In this document: piece after piece, positions 11,791 through 22,858 of the stretch
Layout of the letters: every line of letters starts with the position of its first letter
How positions within the stretch are numbered: the stretch's first letter is position 1
Source of the DNA: Microvelia longipes
Taxonomy: Eukaryota; Arthropoda; Insecta; Hemiptera; Veliidae
Assembly (NCBI GenBank): GCA_018340805.1
Contig: JACMZG010001863.1
Span: 60,183,005 to 60,247,004 of the forward strand
Reading direction: 5' to 3'
Length of the DNA: 64,000 bases
The notes under the pieces: generated by a model
Told to the model about the DNA's origin: nothing
The model's database searches: none
The model's input: the letters and a program-made list of their open reading frames with translations, nothing else
Made by a program: the position numbers and the translations under genes

Positions 11791-12689
11791 AATTATATCA
11801 GATGACTAAAACTATTTAAGAAGGAAAAATTCTAAATTAGATGAAATTTAATTTAGTAATAATGAAGAAAAGATAAAATAGTTATTTTGTAAACGGAAAT
11901 ATTATTGGTCCTAAACTACTGAGGGGAAGGAAAATTAAAAATGCACACAATTTCTTTTTACAAGTGATGATCCGGAAATATAATAATGTAATGTAACCAG
12001 GTAAAATTTAATATTTTTTTTTTAATATTCATAATAAAAAAATTATATAAAAAAAAGATAGAGGTTTAGGCATGCGCTCTGCTGTAGCTCTAATTACCCT
12101 CCAAGTACTTTTCGAGAATAATTTTCCCTGACTATTCGCAAAAGAGAGGGGGGAGGGAAGAAACTGGTTAATTACTCGGAATAATTTGTCTCTAGGCGCT
12201 ATTGTTCCTTACCATGGTAATGATAGCAGGGCCGGCAACTTGCCGCCCCCCGGCAACTACGCGGCAAGCAATATATCAGAACGCAATAAGGACTCTAACC
12301 CTCCACGTTTAATATATTGAACATAAAATTAGCTTTTTTGAACCCCTTTATCTAATAATTTATCTTAATATAATTTATTTATTTTAACATTTAAATAGAA
12401 CATGAAACATTGGAAATTTATCAAATCAACTAATTAGACGACGAAAATAAAGATTCATAGATTTGAATTTTATCATCAAACTGGTAAGGCTTCCGGAGTT
12501 AATAACGGTTAAGAGGTTCCGGCCTTCCATTGATGACCGCGTTAAGAATGATGAGGTCTCTCAGTTGATGAAGACCATAAAAATACATTTTTGAGAGATG
12601 AATTTTGATGCCTACTAGATCAGCAGGTTGTGTAAAAGCTATTTGCAGAGACTGTAGCACGTGAGCGAACAATTCAAAAATTAAAAAGG
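11791..12689. other. AT-rich intergenic DNA, no gene recognised
   Basis: Minus-strand open stretch 12499-12717 has no recognisable domain; because it abuts the hammerhead palindrome it could be a decayed part of the same element, but this is speculation. Confidence 0.5.
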
Positions 12690-12763
12690 CTGTATTTACC
12701 GCAAGTTGAAGAAGCAATCGAAGAATCAGCTACCGTCGACACTTGCTGTTGGATATGAATATC

Positions 12764-12800
12764 CCTGGACCGGTTTCGGCATAACGCCTTCATCAGCAGG
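12764..12800 (-). ncRNA. Hammerhead ribozyme motif, minus strand
   Basis: This is the inverted partner of the plus-strand motif. Read on the minus strand: CCTG (12800-12797), CTGATGA (12796-12790), A (12789), GGC-ATAAC complement-GCC stem II (12788-12778), GAAA (12777-12774), CCGG (12773-12770), TC, then CAGG (12767-12764). The extra core-adjacent base is A rather than T. All catalytic positions are retained, so transcription of either strand gives one complete ribozyme. Confidence 0.75.
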
Positions 12801-12975
12801 CGGGGCAACACTCGAGCTCTCAACTAATAAAGTTTTATCAGTGAGTAACTTCTAATCTCAATGAGCACGACGAGCTCTCTGAAGAAGACATCTTCAGAAG
12901 GCTCGTCGTGCTCATTGAGACTAGAAGTTAATCACTGATATAACTTTATTAGTTGAGAGCTCGAGTGTTGCCCCG

Positions 12976-13012
12976 CCTGCTGATGATGGCGTTATGCCGA
13001 AACCGGTCCAGG
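12976..13012 (+). ncRNA. Hammerhead ribozyme motif, plus strand
   Basis: All core elements are present in order. Stem I is CCTG (12976-12979) with CAGG (13009-13012). The CTGATGA core is 12980-12986. Stem II is GGC/GCC (12988-12990 with 12996-12998) around a GTTAT loop. GAAA is 12999-13002. Stem III is A-CC/GG-U with no loop, then cleavage nucleotide C at 13008 (GTC triplet). One unpaired T (12987) sits between the core and stem II. The self-complementary ACCGGT stem III without a loop matches hammerhead variants that cleave as dimers and are linked to Penelope-like elements. Activity is inferred. Confidence 0.75.
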
Positions 13013-13392
13013 GATATTTATAGCCAACAGCAAGTATCGACGGTAGCTGATTCTTCGATTAATTGATAATTAATTTATTTAACCGAAAATTTTTGAGTTA
13101 ACAGTTTTCAAATGTAATATCCCAGGATTTAGCGTCATGCTCAACTAGGAGCAAATCATAGAAAAGTTGATAGTTACACTTACTTAACATACGTAAATAA
13201 GACGACTCCAAACATACCTGCAAATAAAAAAAAAGTTGATTAAGAAAATATATTATTTTCATAGCATTTACATAGTGCAGGAGCGGCCGGAGGTTGGTTA
13301 GAAGCCGAATAATAAAAATCATTCGCTAATAACCATCATGACAAACGTTCCATCAATGCATCTATAATAATAAAGTTATAAGTTCAAATTAA

Positions 13393-13865
13393 ATGCATCC
13401 CGGTCACTCAGGTTCAAATAAAATGCAACCCAATCAAGGCAACCCAATCACTCAGGTTCAAATCAACCCAATCACTCAGCATCAAAACAACAAGCAACCC
13501 AACACTTCAGATTCAAATAAATATGCAACCCAAATCACTCAGCGTTCAAATAAATGCAACCCCAATTCACTCAGGATCAATCAAAAATGCTAAAAGCCCA
13601 ATCACTCAGGATCAATAATAATGCAAAGCCAATTCACTCAGATCAAATAAATGCAACCCAATCACTCAGGATCAAATAAAATGCAACCCAATCACTCCAG
13701 GATCAAATAAAATGCAACGCCCAATCACTCAGGCATCAAATAAAATGCAAACCCAATCACTCAGTTTCAAATAAAATGAACCCAATCACTCAGGTTCAAA
13801 TAAAGTGCAACCTAATCACTTAAGTTCAAATAAAATGCTACCCGTCACCTAAATGCAAGTAAAAC
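13393..13865. repeat. 30-bp minisatellite, about 16 degenerate copies
   Basis: The unit is about 30 bp with core CAACCCAATCACTCAGG and TTCAAATAAA. Units vary by single-base indels (AATTCACTC, CACTCCAGG), so the open frame through it is not a gene. The indel load could be biological or residual sequencing error. Confidence 0.9.
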
Positions 13866-13869
13866 CCAG

Positions 13870-15899
13870 TCACTCAACTTCATATGCTGGTTTCAACCCC
13901 AATTCGCCAAAGAACAAAAGTTAGAATTTTTTTATATATTAGATTATTATTATTTTTTTAATATTAATATGGTTATTTTGTAACCATTTATTGTAACTTT
14001 TAAGAGATAATTGAAACATACATAATTATTCGCACTTTTAAAAACTAAATTACATATTAAATTTTTAATACAATCCAAAACATAATGTAATCCGAAATCC
14101 GGTTTAATTTGAATTTGGTGCTGGTCAGAGCTAATGGACAAGTTTTCTACACAAAATAATAGGTCCTCAGATATGGTGATAAAGTTGATGTATAACCAAG
14201 CAAATGGAAACAAAGTGATGCGTGAGCCTTAGGATGGCATTATCAATCAATAATTATTTATGAATTTGTAAAATAGGTTGAATTTATTAACAATTTCAAA
14301 ACAGAAGAAAATCTTAGACAAATTTAGGGATTGTAGCCATGGGCAGGAAAATCGTTAAGAAATAAATAGAAAATATTACAGAGATTTTCCAGAGTTAAGA
14401 AAATCCTCGCGGTTCATTTATATTTGAAAATTCAAAATTAAAAAAGAAACCAAGAGGTTATGATAGCTTTTCTTTGGATTTTGCGGTTTTATGAATAGCG
14501 ACTCTCATTTACCCCTCCCTCGCAGCAAGATGTTTAATAGGGGAAAAATATATCTCGTGGAGCGATCGTCCAATTAAAAAAAATACCTTCCAAATGATCA
14601 ACTTTTGTGTGGGAAAAATTTACGCGAAGGAAATGAATGGGTACCTCCGCTGATCTCTTCAACTCTTCATTTGTATAATTTTGCCCTTCATTTACTGCTC
14701 AAGAGAACCTCCCCAACTCAAGAGGCCTTTTACTTGTTCGTTAGTTTTTTTTAAGTACTATTATATGTATAAAGAATAATAAAAAGGTTAAATATAAAAG
14801 AAAAAAAAAACATTTCGAGAAGTACAAAATGTTTTTTTTAAATAAAAAGTAGAGTAGAAACGAGGATTCTAGTCCAGACGAGGGAACTCTTTTTCAACGT
14901 ATTTCAATGTGTAGAAAAGATATTGCCGGTTCATTAGAGCTGAGAGCATTCCTACATACACCAATTTTTTTTTTTAAAAGAAAAAAAAAATCCAGCACAA
15001 AAAGTTTTTACCAGGGTGGCTCAACATTGAGTACCTGGTGTATCTGGTGAAAACTCTACGTGTATTTCCCCCCTTTACAGTGCTTTCCGTGAAATTTTCT
15101 ACAGGAAAAGGTTTGTGAAAGAACTGAAGGCACTCGACCGAGCTCTCGAGTGGTTTTTCAAGTTACGTCTCCCTTATCAATTCAAACAAAACAACAAGAA
15201 ACATTTCTATCTTTTTTCTTTTTAAAAAATATTCTCATAAGCGTCTCTATTTTCATTGAATTGATTACAAACCTTCAAATTGCACATTCAATTGAGTAAG
15301 TATAAAAACATAAGATACTTTATTTTAAATGTTTTTTTTTACTTTTCTTATAAAATTGTACTTCATACTTTTGTAAAGACAAAAAGAAGTAGAATTTTGT
15401 AGTAAAAGAAATCTTTTAGCTATTGAAATTTAAAATGGTTGTTTTCAACGTCATTAATTTAACAAGTTGCTTCTAGTTTGTTATCATTGTTAATACTTGA
15501 AAGAAGTAAACGCTGAAGATTAAGAACTATTTTATACTTCAAGAGACTTAAATTTCTTATCATTTCATTACATAATGAGGTTTCCCTCTACTGACAGGCT
15601 TCAAGTATACGGGCTTTGCGATTCTAACTTATTTGTTAATAATTTTTTTAGTAAGATCAACGTAATAAAAGCCTTCACAATAACTGATGTTAAATATTTT
15701 TTCACACTAAATATTCTTTGAAGTTCTAACCAAATGTGGGGAGGAATACAACCTTTTCTCTATATACCTCTAAGAAGGTTACAAATACATTCCACGATAA
15801 ATAACTTCCCCTTAGTATTAATCTAGTTGATGAGTAAGATGTCATGATCGCCATGGAAGTGATAGCAGTGATCACAGATAATAATCACCACTGTGATAT
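13870..15899. other. Intergenic DNA, no gene recognised
   Basis: Mixed AT-rich and moderately GC sequence, single-copy within the window; no domain, RNA gene or inverted repeat noted. The moderately GC stretch 14510-15130 could be a host noncoding region. Confidence 0.5.
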
Positions 15900-17045
15900 A
15901 AAATTCCGGCGCGGAGGTCCGCTGTCGGGCGAATTTCATTTAGAATGCGTGTTTCCGTGCTAAACAACCCATTTCTTGCTTATGCAAGAACCATGCCCAT
16001 TGCGTGGTTCCGTTTCATGCTTTAGAACCTAAGCAGTTACTCAATTGTTAAGCACTGCTCGTAACTCATTTTGTCTGTATTTTCCAAAGGAAATGCGCAT
16101 AATTATCCAGTTGGTTGTACAAAACTATGCCTCTAAAATTAGAAGTACGCACTATTATTTGCACTAGTTTAAAGCTTAGTTACTTATCTTTAAGGTTAGT
16201 CAGTTATCTTTAAAGGTTTTAGCGCATTTCCTTTGGAAAATACAGACAAAATGAGTTACGAGCAGTGCTTGACAATTGAGTAACTGCTTAGGTTCTAAAG
16301 CATGAACCGGAACCATGCAATGGGCATGGTTCTTGCATAAGCAAGAAATGGTTTGTTTAGCGGACCACCGGGCCAGAATTATTTTCTAGTTGTAAACTTA
16401 TATTAAGTAAAAAAAACGATAAAAAATTATCGACTCTTCCAGGATGTGAACCCAGGTACCCTGAGCTTGAGTGGTCGTATTGACTCCGGACCACTGGCAT
16501 TCACTCAGAGGCCCAAAAAACATTGAAAACGACACCTTACACGAAATTTAATTTTTAAGGACCGTAATTTTAGTTTTCTATAATGTTTGTGGTTTTTTCG
16601 ACTTTTTGGTAACTTAAAGTGGTCGTATCGACTTCGAACCGGTTTCATTCGACTCAGCGCCCAAAATTACATAGAAAACGACACCCTACTCGAAATTTAT
16701 TTTTCATATACCTAAATTTTGGTTTTCGGTAATTTACAATGTTTTTTTTTATTTTTAGGTCACTTAGAGTGGTTGTATCGACTTAGGTCCGGTTTCAGCG
16801 TCTCAAAAAACACAAATATTGATGTTTTTCGCGGTAAAAAAAATTAACCCTGAATTTTGCTGATTTTTTGAAAATTTCGCTGACTCAGAGAAAACCGTGT
16901 TAATGACGTCACAAAAACCTGGTTTTCAATAGGGTTTGTGTCCTCCCGAAGTTTGGTTAAAAAATATTAATCCGTTCGAAAGATAGAGAGTTTACAAGAA
17001 AGTGTCTAGAAATACACACATATATATAAATAAATAAATATATAA

Positions 17046-17119
<74 letters not shown>

Positions 17120-17255
17120 ATGTATATAAAGTTTCGCGAAACGTATTTTTTCGTCATTAGGGACCTCTGAAACGGATTTGTGTCGTGGTCCGAGGTTCGA
17201 ATTCCGCCATGACGCCTATCCCATTAGGCGAATTTCCAAAGGAAATTCGCTAAAA
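15900..17255. repeat. Dispersed repeat with ~150-bp internal repeats and (TA)n core, copy 2
   Basis: Same order as 6835-7570: GGCGCGGAGGTCCGC start, three ~150-bp internal repeats (starting about 16467, 16617 and 16771, each with GTGGTCGTAT.GACTTCG-like openings), TTTTTCGCGGT, (TA)n at about 17040-17112, then GACCTCTGAAACGGATTTG and CCGAGGTTCGAATTCCGCC. Unlike copy 1 it contains the long hairpin at 15963-16360. It ends with a small hairpin (GGCGAATTTCC/GGAAATTCGC). Confidence 0.75.
15963..16360. mobile_element. Long hairpin: ~140-bp inverted arms, ~100-bp loop
   Basis: The left arm (about 15963-16095) and right arm (about 16210-16352) are inverted copies with only a few mismatches. They share CATTTCTTGCTTATGCAAG, ACCATGCCCATTGC, TTTAGAACCTAAGCAGTTAC, TGCTCGTAACTCATTTTGTC and TTTTCCAAAGGAAATGCGC. 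Outside them, GCGCGGAGGTCCGC on the left matches the inverted GCGGACCACCGGGCC on the right. A transcript would fold into a long double-stranded stem. Confidence 0.85.
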
Positions 17256-17884
17256 AATTATCACAGAATACCATATATTAAATCGCTTTACATAAAACAG
17301 GGTTGTATTGAACAAAAATTTAGTCGGAAATAAATAAGTTTTATTTTCCGACAAAAGAACAACATTATTCTACACTCAATATGTTTACGGTGATTTTAAA
17401 CGGAGCCCATCATCAAAAAGGAAGGAAGAATAAAAAGAAATCACCAACATTAATTTTGTTAATAGACAAATTTCATAAACAAGAGATCATTTATCAGTGT
17501 AGGCAATAGACCTACAGCTACTTTGCGCTCGAGGCAGCATTTATGTTGTGGCAAGGCCACAACATAAATGTGTTGTCATATTATGAGTTTTTGTCAATAG
17601 CATATTTCCACAATATTAGTGAATTCTCATATGTATTAATTGGAAGATTAATCGTCATTTGTTTACAAAAAATTAATTATGAAAAATATACAATCAAAAC
17701 TATTGCAGAGAATATTAACTTTACTACTTCATTTTGTTTGCCTCAAATAGTAATAGAAGTATATACTAAGTTTTAGCTTGACCCAAAATGTTTTTGATCA
17801 TTACTGAATTTTATCCAAAGTTATTATTGTAAGTTAACGACATCATACATATTTTATAGACAATAGGGTTTTACAACTTTATAC
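17256..17884. other. AT-rich intergenic DNA, no gene recognised
   Basis: A short palindrome (TTTATGTTGTGGCAAGGCCACAACATAAA-like, arms TTTATGTTGTGG / CCACAACATAAA) lies at about 17541-17570. No coding feature was seen. Confidence 0.5.
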
Positions 17885-18026
17885 AAATTATGAGTTATGA
17901 GTTTTATTCCGATCCGAAAAGTTATTAAAAGTTCATCTTTTATCATCAGAAATGTTTGATTATTGACAAGAAACTCATACATGTATAGAGGGAGGTGGTT
18001 TTTCTGAAATGGGGAACTTATCAAGA

Positions 18027-18096
<70 letters not shown>

Positions 18097-18171
18097 TTAT
18101 ATGTATATACGAGATATTTGTTCCTACACGTTTCTATGGAACACGATTGAAAGGGGGTGCCCCCTGATCAA

Positions 18172-18213
<42 letters not shown>

Positions 18214-18345
18214 GGTTTATATATGTATTTATATGTATGTACGACATTTTTGCGCCCTATAGACGTTTCTATGGGTCACGATAACTTTCGAACGCTTTAT
18301 TGGATCGAAATTAAAGTCGGTACAAGAATAAACCTTGTTAATGTC
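17885..18345. repeat. (TA)n tracts within the GATCCGA/TTTCTATGG dispersed repeat
   Basis: Two (TA)n blocks (about 18027-18095 and 18174-18206) are each followed by an ACGTTTCTATGG block; the second continues into ACGATAACTTTCGAACG. These match the reverse complement of 7730-7800. TTCCGATCCGAAAAGTT at 17908 is an inverted partner on the other side, giving a foldback-like layout. Confidence 0.6.
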
Positions 18346-18554
18346 CCGAACCCTAATATATAATTAACATTTGTGACGTCATTAACCCACAAAAATGACT
18401 TTACAAACATTTCAAAAAATCACAAATCTTCTTATAGTGGTCAAGATTGGACCACTACTAATTAGACACATACTAATTATGTATGGTTCACAAAAATACC
18501 AAGTTTAATTTTATTATCAGTCCCAGTTATATTGATTGAAATATATATGTCAAA

Positions 18555-18780
18555 CAAAACATTATGTCTTTGATTGACATAATATAAACAAATGACGTTC
18601 TTTGATTGACATAATATAAACAAAAGGTTCTTTGATTGACATAATGAACATTGACATAATAAACAAATGACGTTCTTTGATTGACATAATATAAACAAAA
18701 GACGTTCTTTGATTGACATAATGTAAAGAAATGACGTTCTTTGATTGACATAATATAAACAAAAGACGTTCTTTGACTAA
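18555..18780. repeat. 32-bp minisatellite, about 7 copies
   Basis: Tandem units of about 32 bp with TTCTTTGATTGACATAAT and ATAAACAAAAGACG, with one shortened unit near 18640. The open frames on the minus strand are by-products of the array. Confidence 0.95.
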
Positions 18781-20166
18781 TACACTTGGAAATTCGCTTA
18801 TATCGTGACAGTACGGCACTCATATAAACCAGTAATAGGCAAAGAGACCGCAGGCGTCTTGTATAATTTAATCTGTCACGCCAGAGATTAGAAAGAATTT
18901 TTATTTTTTTGTGTATATTAATTTATCTTTTAAGTTAAATATAAAATAGGATGTACACTCAGTGGAAAAATAGGGGCACCTGCTTACATTATAGTTTGCA
19001 AGTACATCTCTACGACATTGCAACACTACTTCTACCTTACAAAGTACAGGTTATAACAATACGGGAACCTTACTTAATAGAGGGAAGTAAAGGAATCGTT
19101 CAATAAAGGATGTAGAGGAGGAAGCATCAACAACATGAAATACTAGACAGGGAATAATGAAATCAAACCTATAAAAAGAAGGGATATAAAGTGGACAAGC
19201 ATAGATTAGAGAGAGGGTATATATAGGTTAGTAAATATGTCACAATTTCCAGCATATGCTTTAGTTTTATTATAAGGGGAGAGGTAAGAATAATACAGGC
19301 ACTGTCGTATCTCCTTGTTTGCCCTAAGAAGAATGGCTAGACATGTTAAAGGGACATGTTGAAACTTTGTGAGATAATGTCGCCGTGATGCAACATCCAG
19401 ACAATGCTCGGCACAATACACGGCTAATCCTATTATCCAGGACTTAAATCCATAAGTATAATGAATTGAAAACGGAGGCAAGTGTGTCAGAATGAAAAAT
19501 CAAAGAATGAAGCAAGTCTAAAGTAAGAAAAAGAATTTCACACAGAAGTTCCGTAAATGCAACAGGTAATACAACAAGTTAGAGGATTCGGAAAATTTGT
19601 TAACAGATCATACACTAAGTTACGGACTGGAAAAAGTTATTTTCAATTTCAGTGACTTGAGAAAAGGTTGAATGATCCTACATGACAATCACAAAATCAC
19701 ACTAAAATAAAAATACAATTTATTTTTAATTTTGTATAATTTACTTTTCCTCTAGAAGGGAGAAAAAATTAACTTTATCTACTCCTTGTATTGTAAGTTC
19801 TACATACAGTCTTGTTATATCAAACTGTAAATGTACTTTTACTCCCTAGGGAGGAAAAGTGAAAGTGTTGCCAACTTGACAGAATTTTTAATTAAAATTT
19901 TTAGGAATTTTTTCGGTGTTATGTTGGTACTACGGGTAGAATATACAATATACACACGCTAATGTTTAAATTACAAATATAGTATTACACATTATTCTAT
20001 TGACAGCTTACAATAAAATAATGTGAAGATAGTGGCTTTATTCTCTCTTCATCAGAGTAATTGACATGGTAAGAATAAACTAAACTAACACAATAACAAT
20101 TAAGGAGTTGAAGAATATATTAATAGTTGTTAGTATTAGTTCTCTAGTAGTAGATAAAATTTAATA
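18781..20166. other. Intergenic DNA, no gene recognised
   Basis: No domain in the minus-strand frame at 19206-19481. Quasi-palindromic TTCCTCTAGAAGGGAG (about 19747) and ACTCCCTAGGGAGGAAAAGT (about 19840) resemble CTCCCTTCTAGAGG at about 21341. Confidence 0.5.
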
Positions 20167-20385
20167 TGCAACAAGGGATGAAAGTTTTCAGCTCTCGTAT
20201 TATCTCCCTCGTCAAGCCTCCGGAGCCAAAATGTTAGTTAACTCCCTCGGAAGCCTCGGGAGCTAACTAATTTATCTCCCTCGGCCTACCGGCCTCGTGA
20301 GCTAATGAAGTTTCCTCCGGCGCTGCCTTAGGACGAAACTTTAACTTAAGCTGTAAAACTTACTTTCATCCCTTGTTGCATAAAT
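20167..20385. mobile_element. MITE with inverted ends and repeated CCTCGG..GAGCT motifs, copy 1
   Basis: The ends GCAACAAGGGATGAAAGT and its inverted copy ACTTTCATCCCTTGTTGC bound a ~219-bp body with a series of short GC-rich words (CCTCCGGAGCC, CCTCGGAAGCCTCGGGAGCT, CCTCGGCCTACCGGCCTCG) that can form local hairpins. Related copies lie at 54985-55170 and, in the low-quality segment, about 60258-60470. Confidence 0.75.
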
Positions 20386-20499
20386 AACTATTCCGCCTTT
20401 ATTTTCATGGAGGAAAACCCCGTATTACAACCAGTTTGTGAAAATAAGGGAGGGAACAGAAATCAGGGCGGAAAGTTATTAACTTTCCACCCAGTACTG

Positions 20500-20568
20500 T
20501 TTGGCACAATCGGTTAGACATTTGCATGGAAATCTAGAGATTTATTGTTCGAATCTAGTCCGGGAAAC
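20500..20568 (+). other. tRNA-like fragment (possible SINE head)
   Basis: GGCACAATCGGTTAGACA (about 20503) fits a Pol III A box/D arm, and TTGTTCGAATCTAG (about 20546) fits a B box, at tRNA-like spacing. Acceptor pairing is poor, so a working tRNA is unlikely; a decayed tRNA-derived SINE is more plausible. Confidence 0.35.
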
Positions 20569-21330
20569 TTTGTTTTTATCGTTTTACTATAAACCGGGGC
20601 ATTAATTAATCATTTTATCAACACATGCATGAATTTGTATGACATTTGCTTCTGTTTTAGTGTGTTTTGATAATGTTGCAACGTTTAAACTAGAAAAAAC
20701 GTATAATTTTTGCTTAAATACGGTAGAAATAAACATGACGTCACTACTTTTCTTACCTTATCTTTAGCGTGTTTTAGGTAAACAACGTAGTAACTACATC
20801 AGCTATTACAATTATTATGGCGCAGTAAAGACAAATCACACCTTTAAACTGTATTTAACTTTTATTAATTCAAATCTAATAGTTTCGTTTGCTTCTTCAT
20901 ATTATTTTTTTTTGGTCTAAAATAATTATGTTTGACAGTGTTGTAGTTATTCATTGACTTAAAACATTTGTTTTTTAACAACCAAAAAGAAAAAAAGATA
21001 CGTAAAAGATAAAATGAAACGAATATAATGTTTATATATTAATACTTTGTTTATTGCGGAAGTATTCTGGATAAAAATCAGTGTTGTCTTTAAATAAAAA
21101 GTAAAATTTAAGTTGGCATTCCTGTTAATTTGAATTGAATGACTAAGCAAGCCAACCTCTGTAAAAAGCCAACCTTTTCATTTATCTATGATTCTTCATT
21201 ATTTTTGACTCATTTGTTGTTGGATAAATAACAATTTAGTGGTTTTTATGAGTATTTAGTGTTATTGATATATTATTTGATATATAAAACAATAGCTTGT
21301 ATATTTAAATAAGATAAAAGTATTATTTGT
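20569..21330. other. AT-rich intergenic DNA, no gene recognised
   Basis: No coding frame or structured element noticed. Confidence 0.5.
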
Positions 21331-21334
21331 TAAA

Positions 21335-21560
21335 ATTTTCTCCCTTCTAGAGGAAACATCTCCACGGGAGAAAACAGTGATTACACCCCTCATTAATTTC
21401 CTCTTTTAAACTTGCTGGTGTCCTAGGCTCCGCCTCAGGAACAAACCCTATAAACCCCTCGGCTACGCCTCAGGGATTAAACATAATGGTTCCCTCGGCT
21501 TACGCCTCAGGACCCAACTCTATCACTAAAAGTTTACCTTCCAAGGAGGGGCAAGATTAC
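21335..21560. repeat. Block with three CTCGGCTACGCCTCAGG-type repeats
   Basis: Three near copies of a 15-18 bp semi-palindromic word (TAGGCTCCGCCTCAGGA, CTCGGCTACGCCTCAGG, CTCGGCTTACGCCTCAGGA) are spaced about 40 bp apart. They are GC-rich islands in AT-rich DNA, stylistically like the 20.2-kb and 38-kb families. Confidence 0.65.
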
Positions 21561-21596
21561 ATTTTTATGTAATTTAAATAAAAACTTATCAAATAG

Positions 21597-21619
21597 TATA
21601 TATATATATATATATATTA

Positions 21620-21706
<87 letters not shown>

Positions 21707-21712
21707 TATATG

Positions 21713-21775
<63 letters not shown>
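21597..21775. repeat. (TA)n microsatellite
   Basis: About 180 bp of TA dinucleotides with occasional phase breaks. Confidence 0.98.
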
Positions 21776-21778
<3 letters not shown>

Positions 21779-22480
21779 TGTATGTAAACATATACAAAGG
21801 GGTAAATTTTATTTTAAGTAATAGTTCTAATTTTATCGATTGAGATATGTTATTATATTAGTATATATAAAAAGGCCATAAAATATTGTTATATTTCCAA
21901 TTTGATTGTATTAACCTCCTTTAATTGATATATGTCCATACATAACAAGAGGCTGAAGACCTCTTGGTTATATCTATTTAAGGTTTACAAGGATAAAGAT
22001 TCCCATAAATTAACAACTTTTTGGATACGTGCTAAAACGTTGACATTTGATGTAAGAAATAAGCACCTTATATATCACTTAAGTAATAGAACCATTGCTA
22101 CATTTAGTCTAAGAGCAAGAAGGTTAGAGTAAGGATAGAGAAAATTACATTACAGTCTAAATACAAAACGAAACAAAGCAGGTCTAAGCAGAGCCATAAT
22201 AAATGTAGGATGAAGCAAGAGTGAGATAGATACTGGACGAGACAGGGGAGGAACGACGGTTAGCCCCGAGGCCATAATTAATGATCTTGTTGAAGATATT
22301 AATGATATTTTTTTACCTGGGTGATAAAGAGAGAAAGACAAAATGGGTCGGTAACAGTAGTGGGCCTCTTCACTGTAAGTCTTGTCCTTAGTTCTTACAC
22401 ATCCATCAAGCTTTTAGCATAGAGAGGGGAATAATACGAGTAATAATTACATTAGGCTGATAATCAAGTTATACTCAATA
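21776..22480. other. Intergenic DNA, no gene recognised
   Basis: Open frames on both strands here have no recognisable domain or composition. Confidence 0.5.
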
Positions 22481-22690
22481 ATAAGAAGCAAAAGGTGCAG
22501 GTAGTGATAGTAGAGGTAGTAATTAAACACAGGTATCACCTAGCAAATAGGCCACATTGTTGGGCCCTTCTAGGGTTTTCTATCTTAGATAGAAGACAGT
22601 GTTTTACTATCTGCAGGGATTTCACGCCTAATTCCCAGAAGAGCCGTGACTTTATAAGTATCTATAGCTTTGATAGTTTCTACGTGCTCC
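22481..22690 (-). pseudogene. LINE 3'-end fragment (same terminal UTR as the 1-kb LINE)
   Basis: CAAATAGGCCACATTGTTGG and the following GGCCCTTCT match the 3' UTR of the LINE at 1070-1098, and a (TAG)n-like tail lies on the same side (about 22500-22520). Farther in, TTAGATAGAAGACAGT and AGAGCCGTGACTTTAT match the fragment at 39.1 kb better than the first LINE. It is thus a related subfamily, truncated to about 200 bp. Confidence 0.65.
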
Positions 22691-22741
22691 TTAGGCAGAA
22701 AAAACTTGAAATCATATCATGATCACGAAAAATACGTTTTC

Positions 22742-22793
22742 CAACACACACACACACACACACACATACATACATACATACATATATATATAT

Positions 22794-22853
<60 letters not shown>
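22742..22853. repeat. (CA)n/(CATA)n/(TA)n compound microsatellite
   Basis: CA repeats grade through CATA into TA repeats and end just before the putative LTR start. Confidence 0.97.
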
Positions 22854-22858
22854 CAGGG

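Larger units (their letters stand above)
12717..13060. mobile_element. 344-bp near-perfect palindrome, Penelope-like terminal repeat pair (inferred)
   Basis: The left arm 12717-12886 and right arm 12891-13060 are near-exact inverted copies that meet at TGAAGAAGACATCTTCA. Each arm runs outward from GAGCTC..CTCAATGAGCACGACGAG through ACTTTATTAGTTGAGAGCTC and TGTTGCCCCGCC, the hammerhead core, and CAACAGCAAGT to AGCTGATTCTTCGATT. The sequence just outside the left arm (12690-12717) recurs beside related tips at 52.5 kb, so the element family extends beyond the palindrome. Hammerhead motifs in terminal repeats are known from Penelope-like retroelements; that assignment is by analogy, since no Penelope RT or GIY-YIG domain is seen here. 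Confidence 0.8.

Noticed and set aside
12225..12275. CAGGGCCGGC word as a possible hAT terminus
   Set aside because: No inverted partner end or 8-bp duplication found nearby.
18477..18823. Overlapping minus-strand frames of 80-98 codons (LFILCQSKN repeats)
   Set aside because: Generated by the 32-bp minisatellite in three frames.
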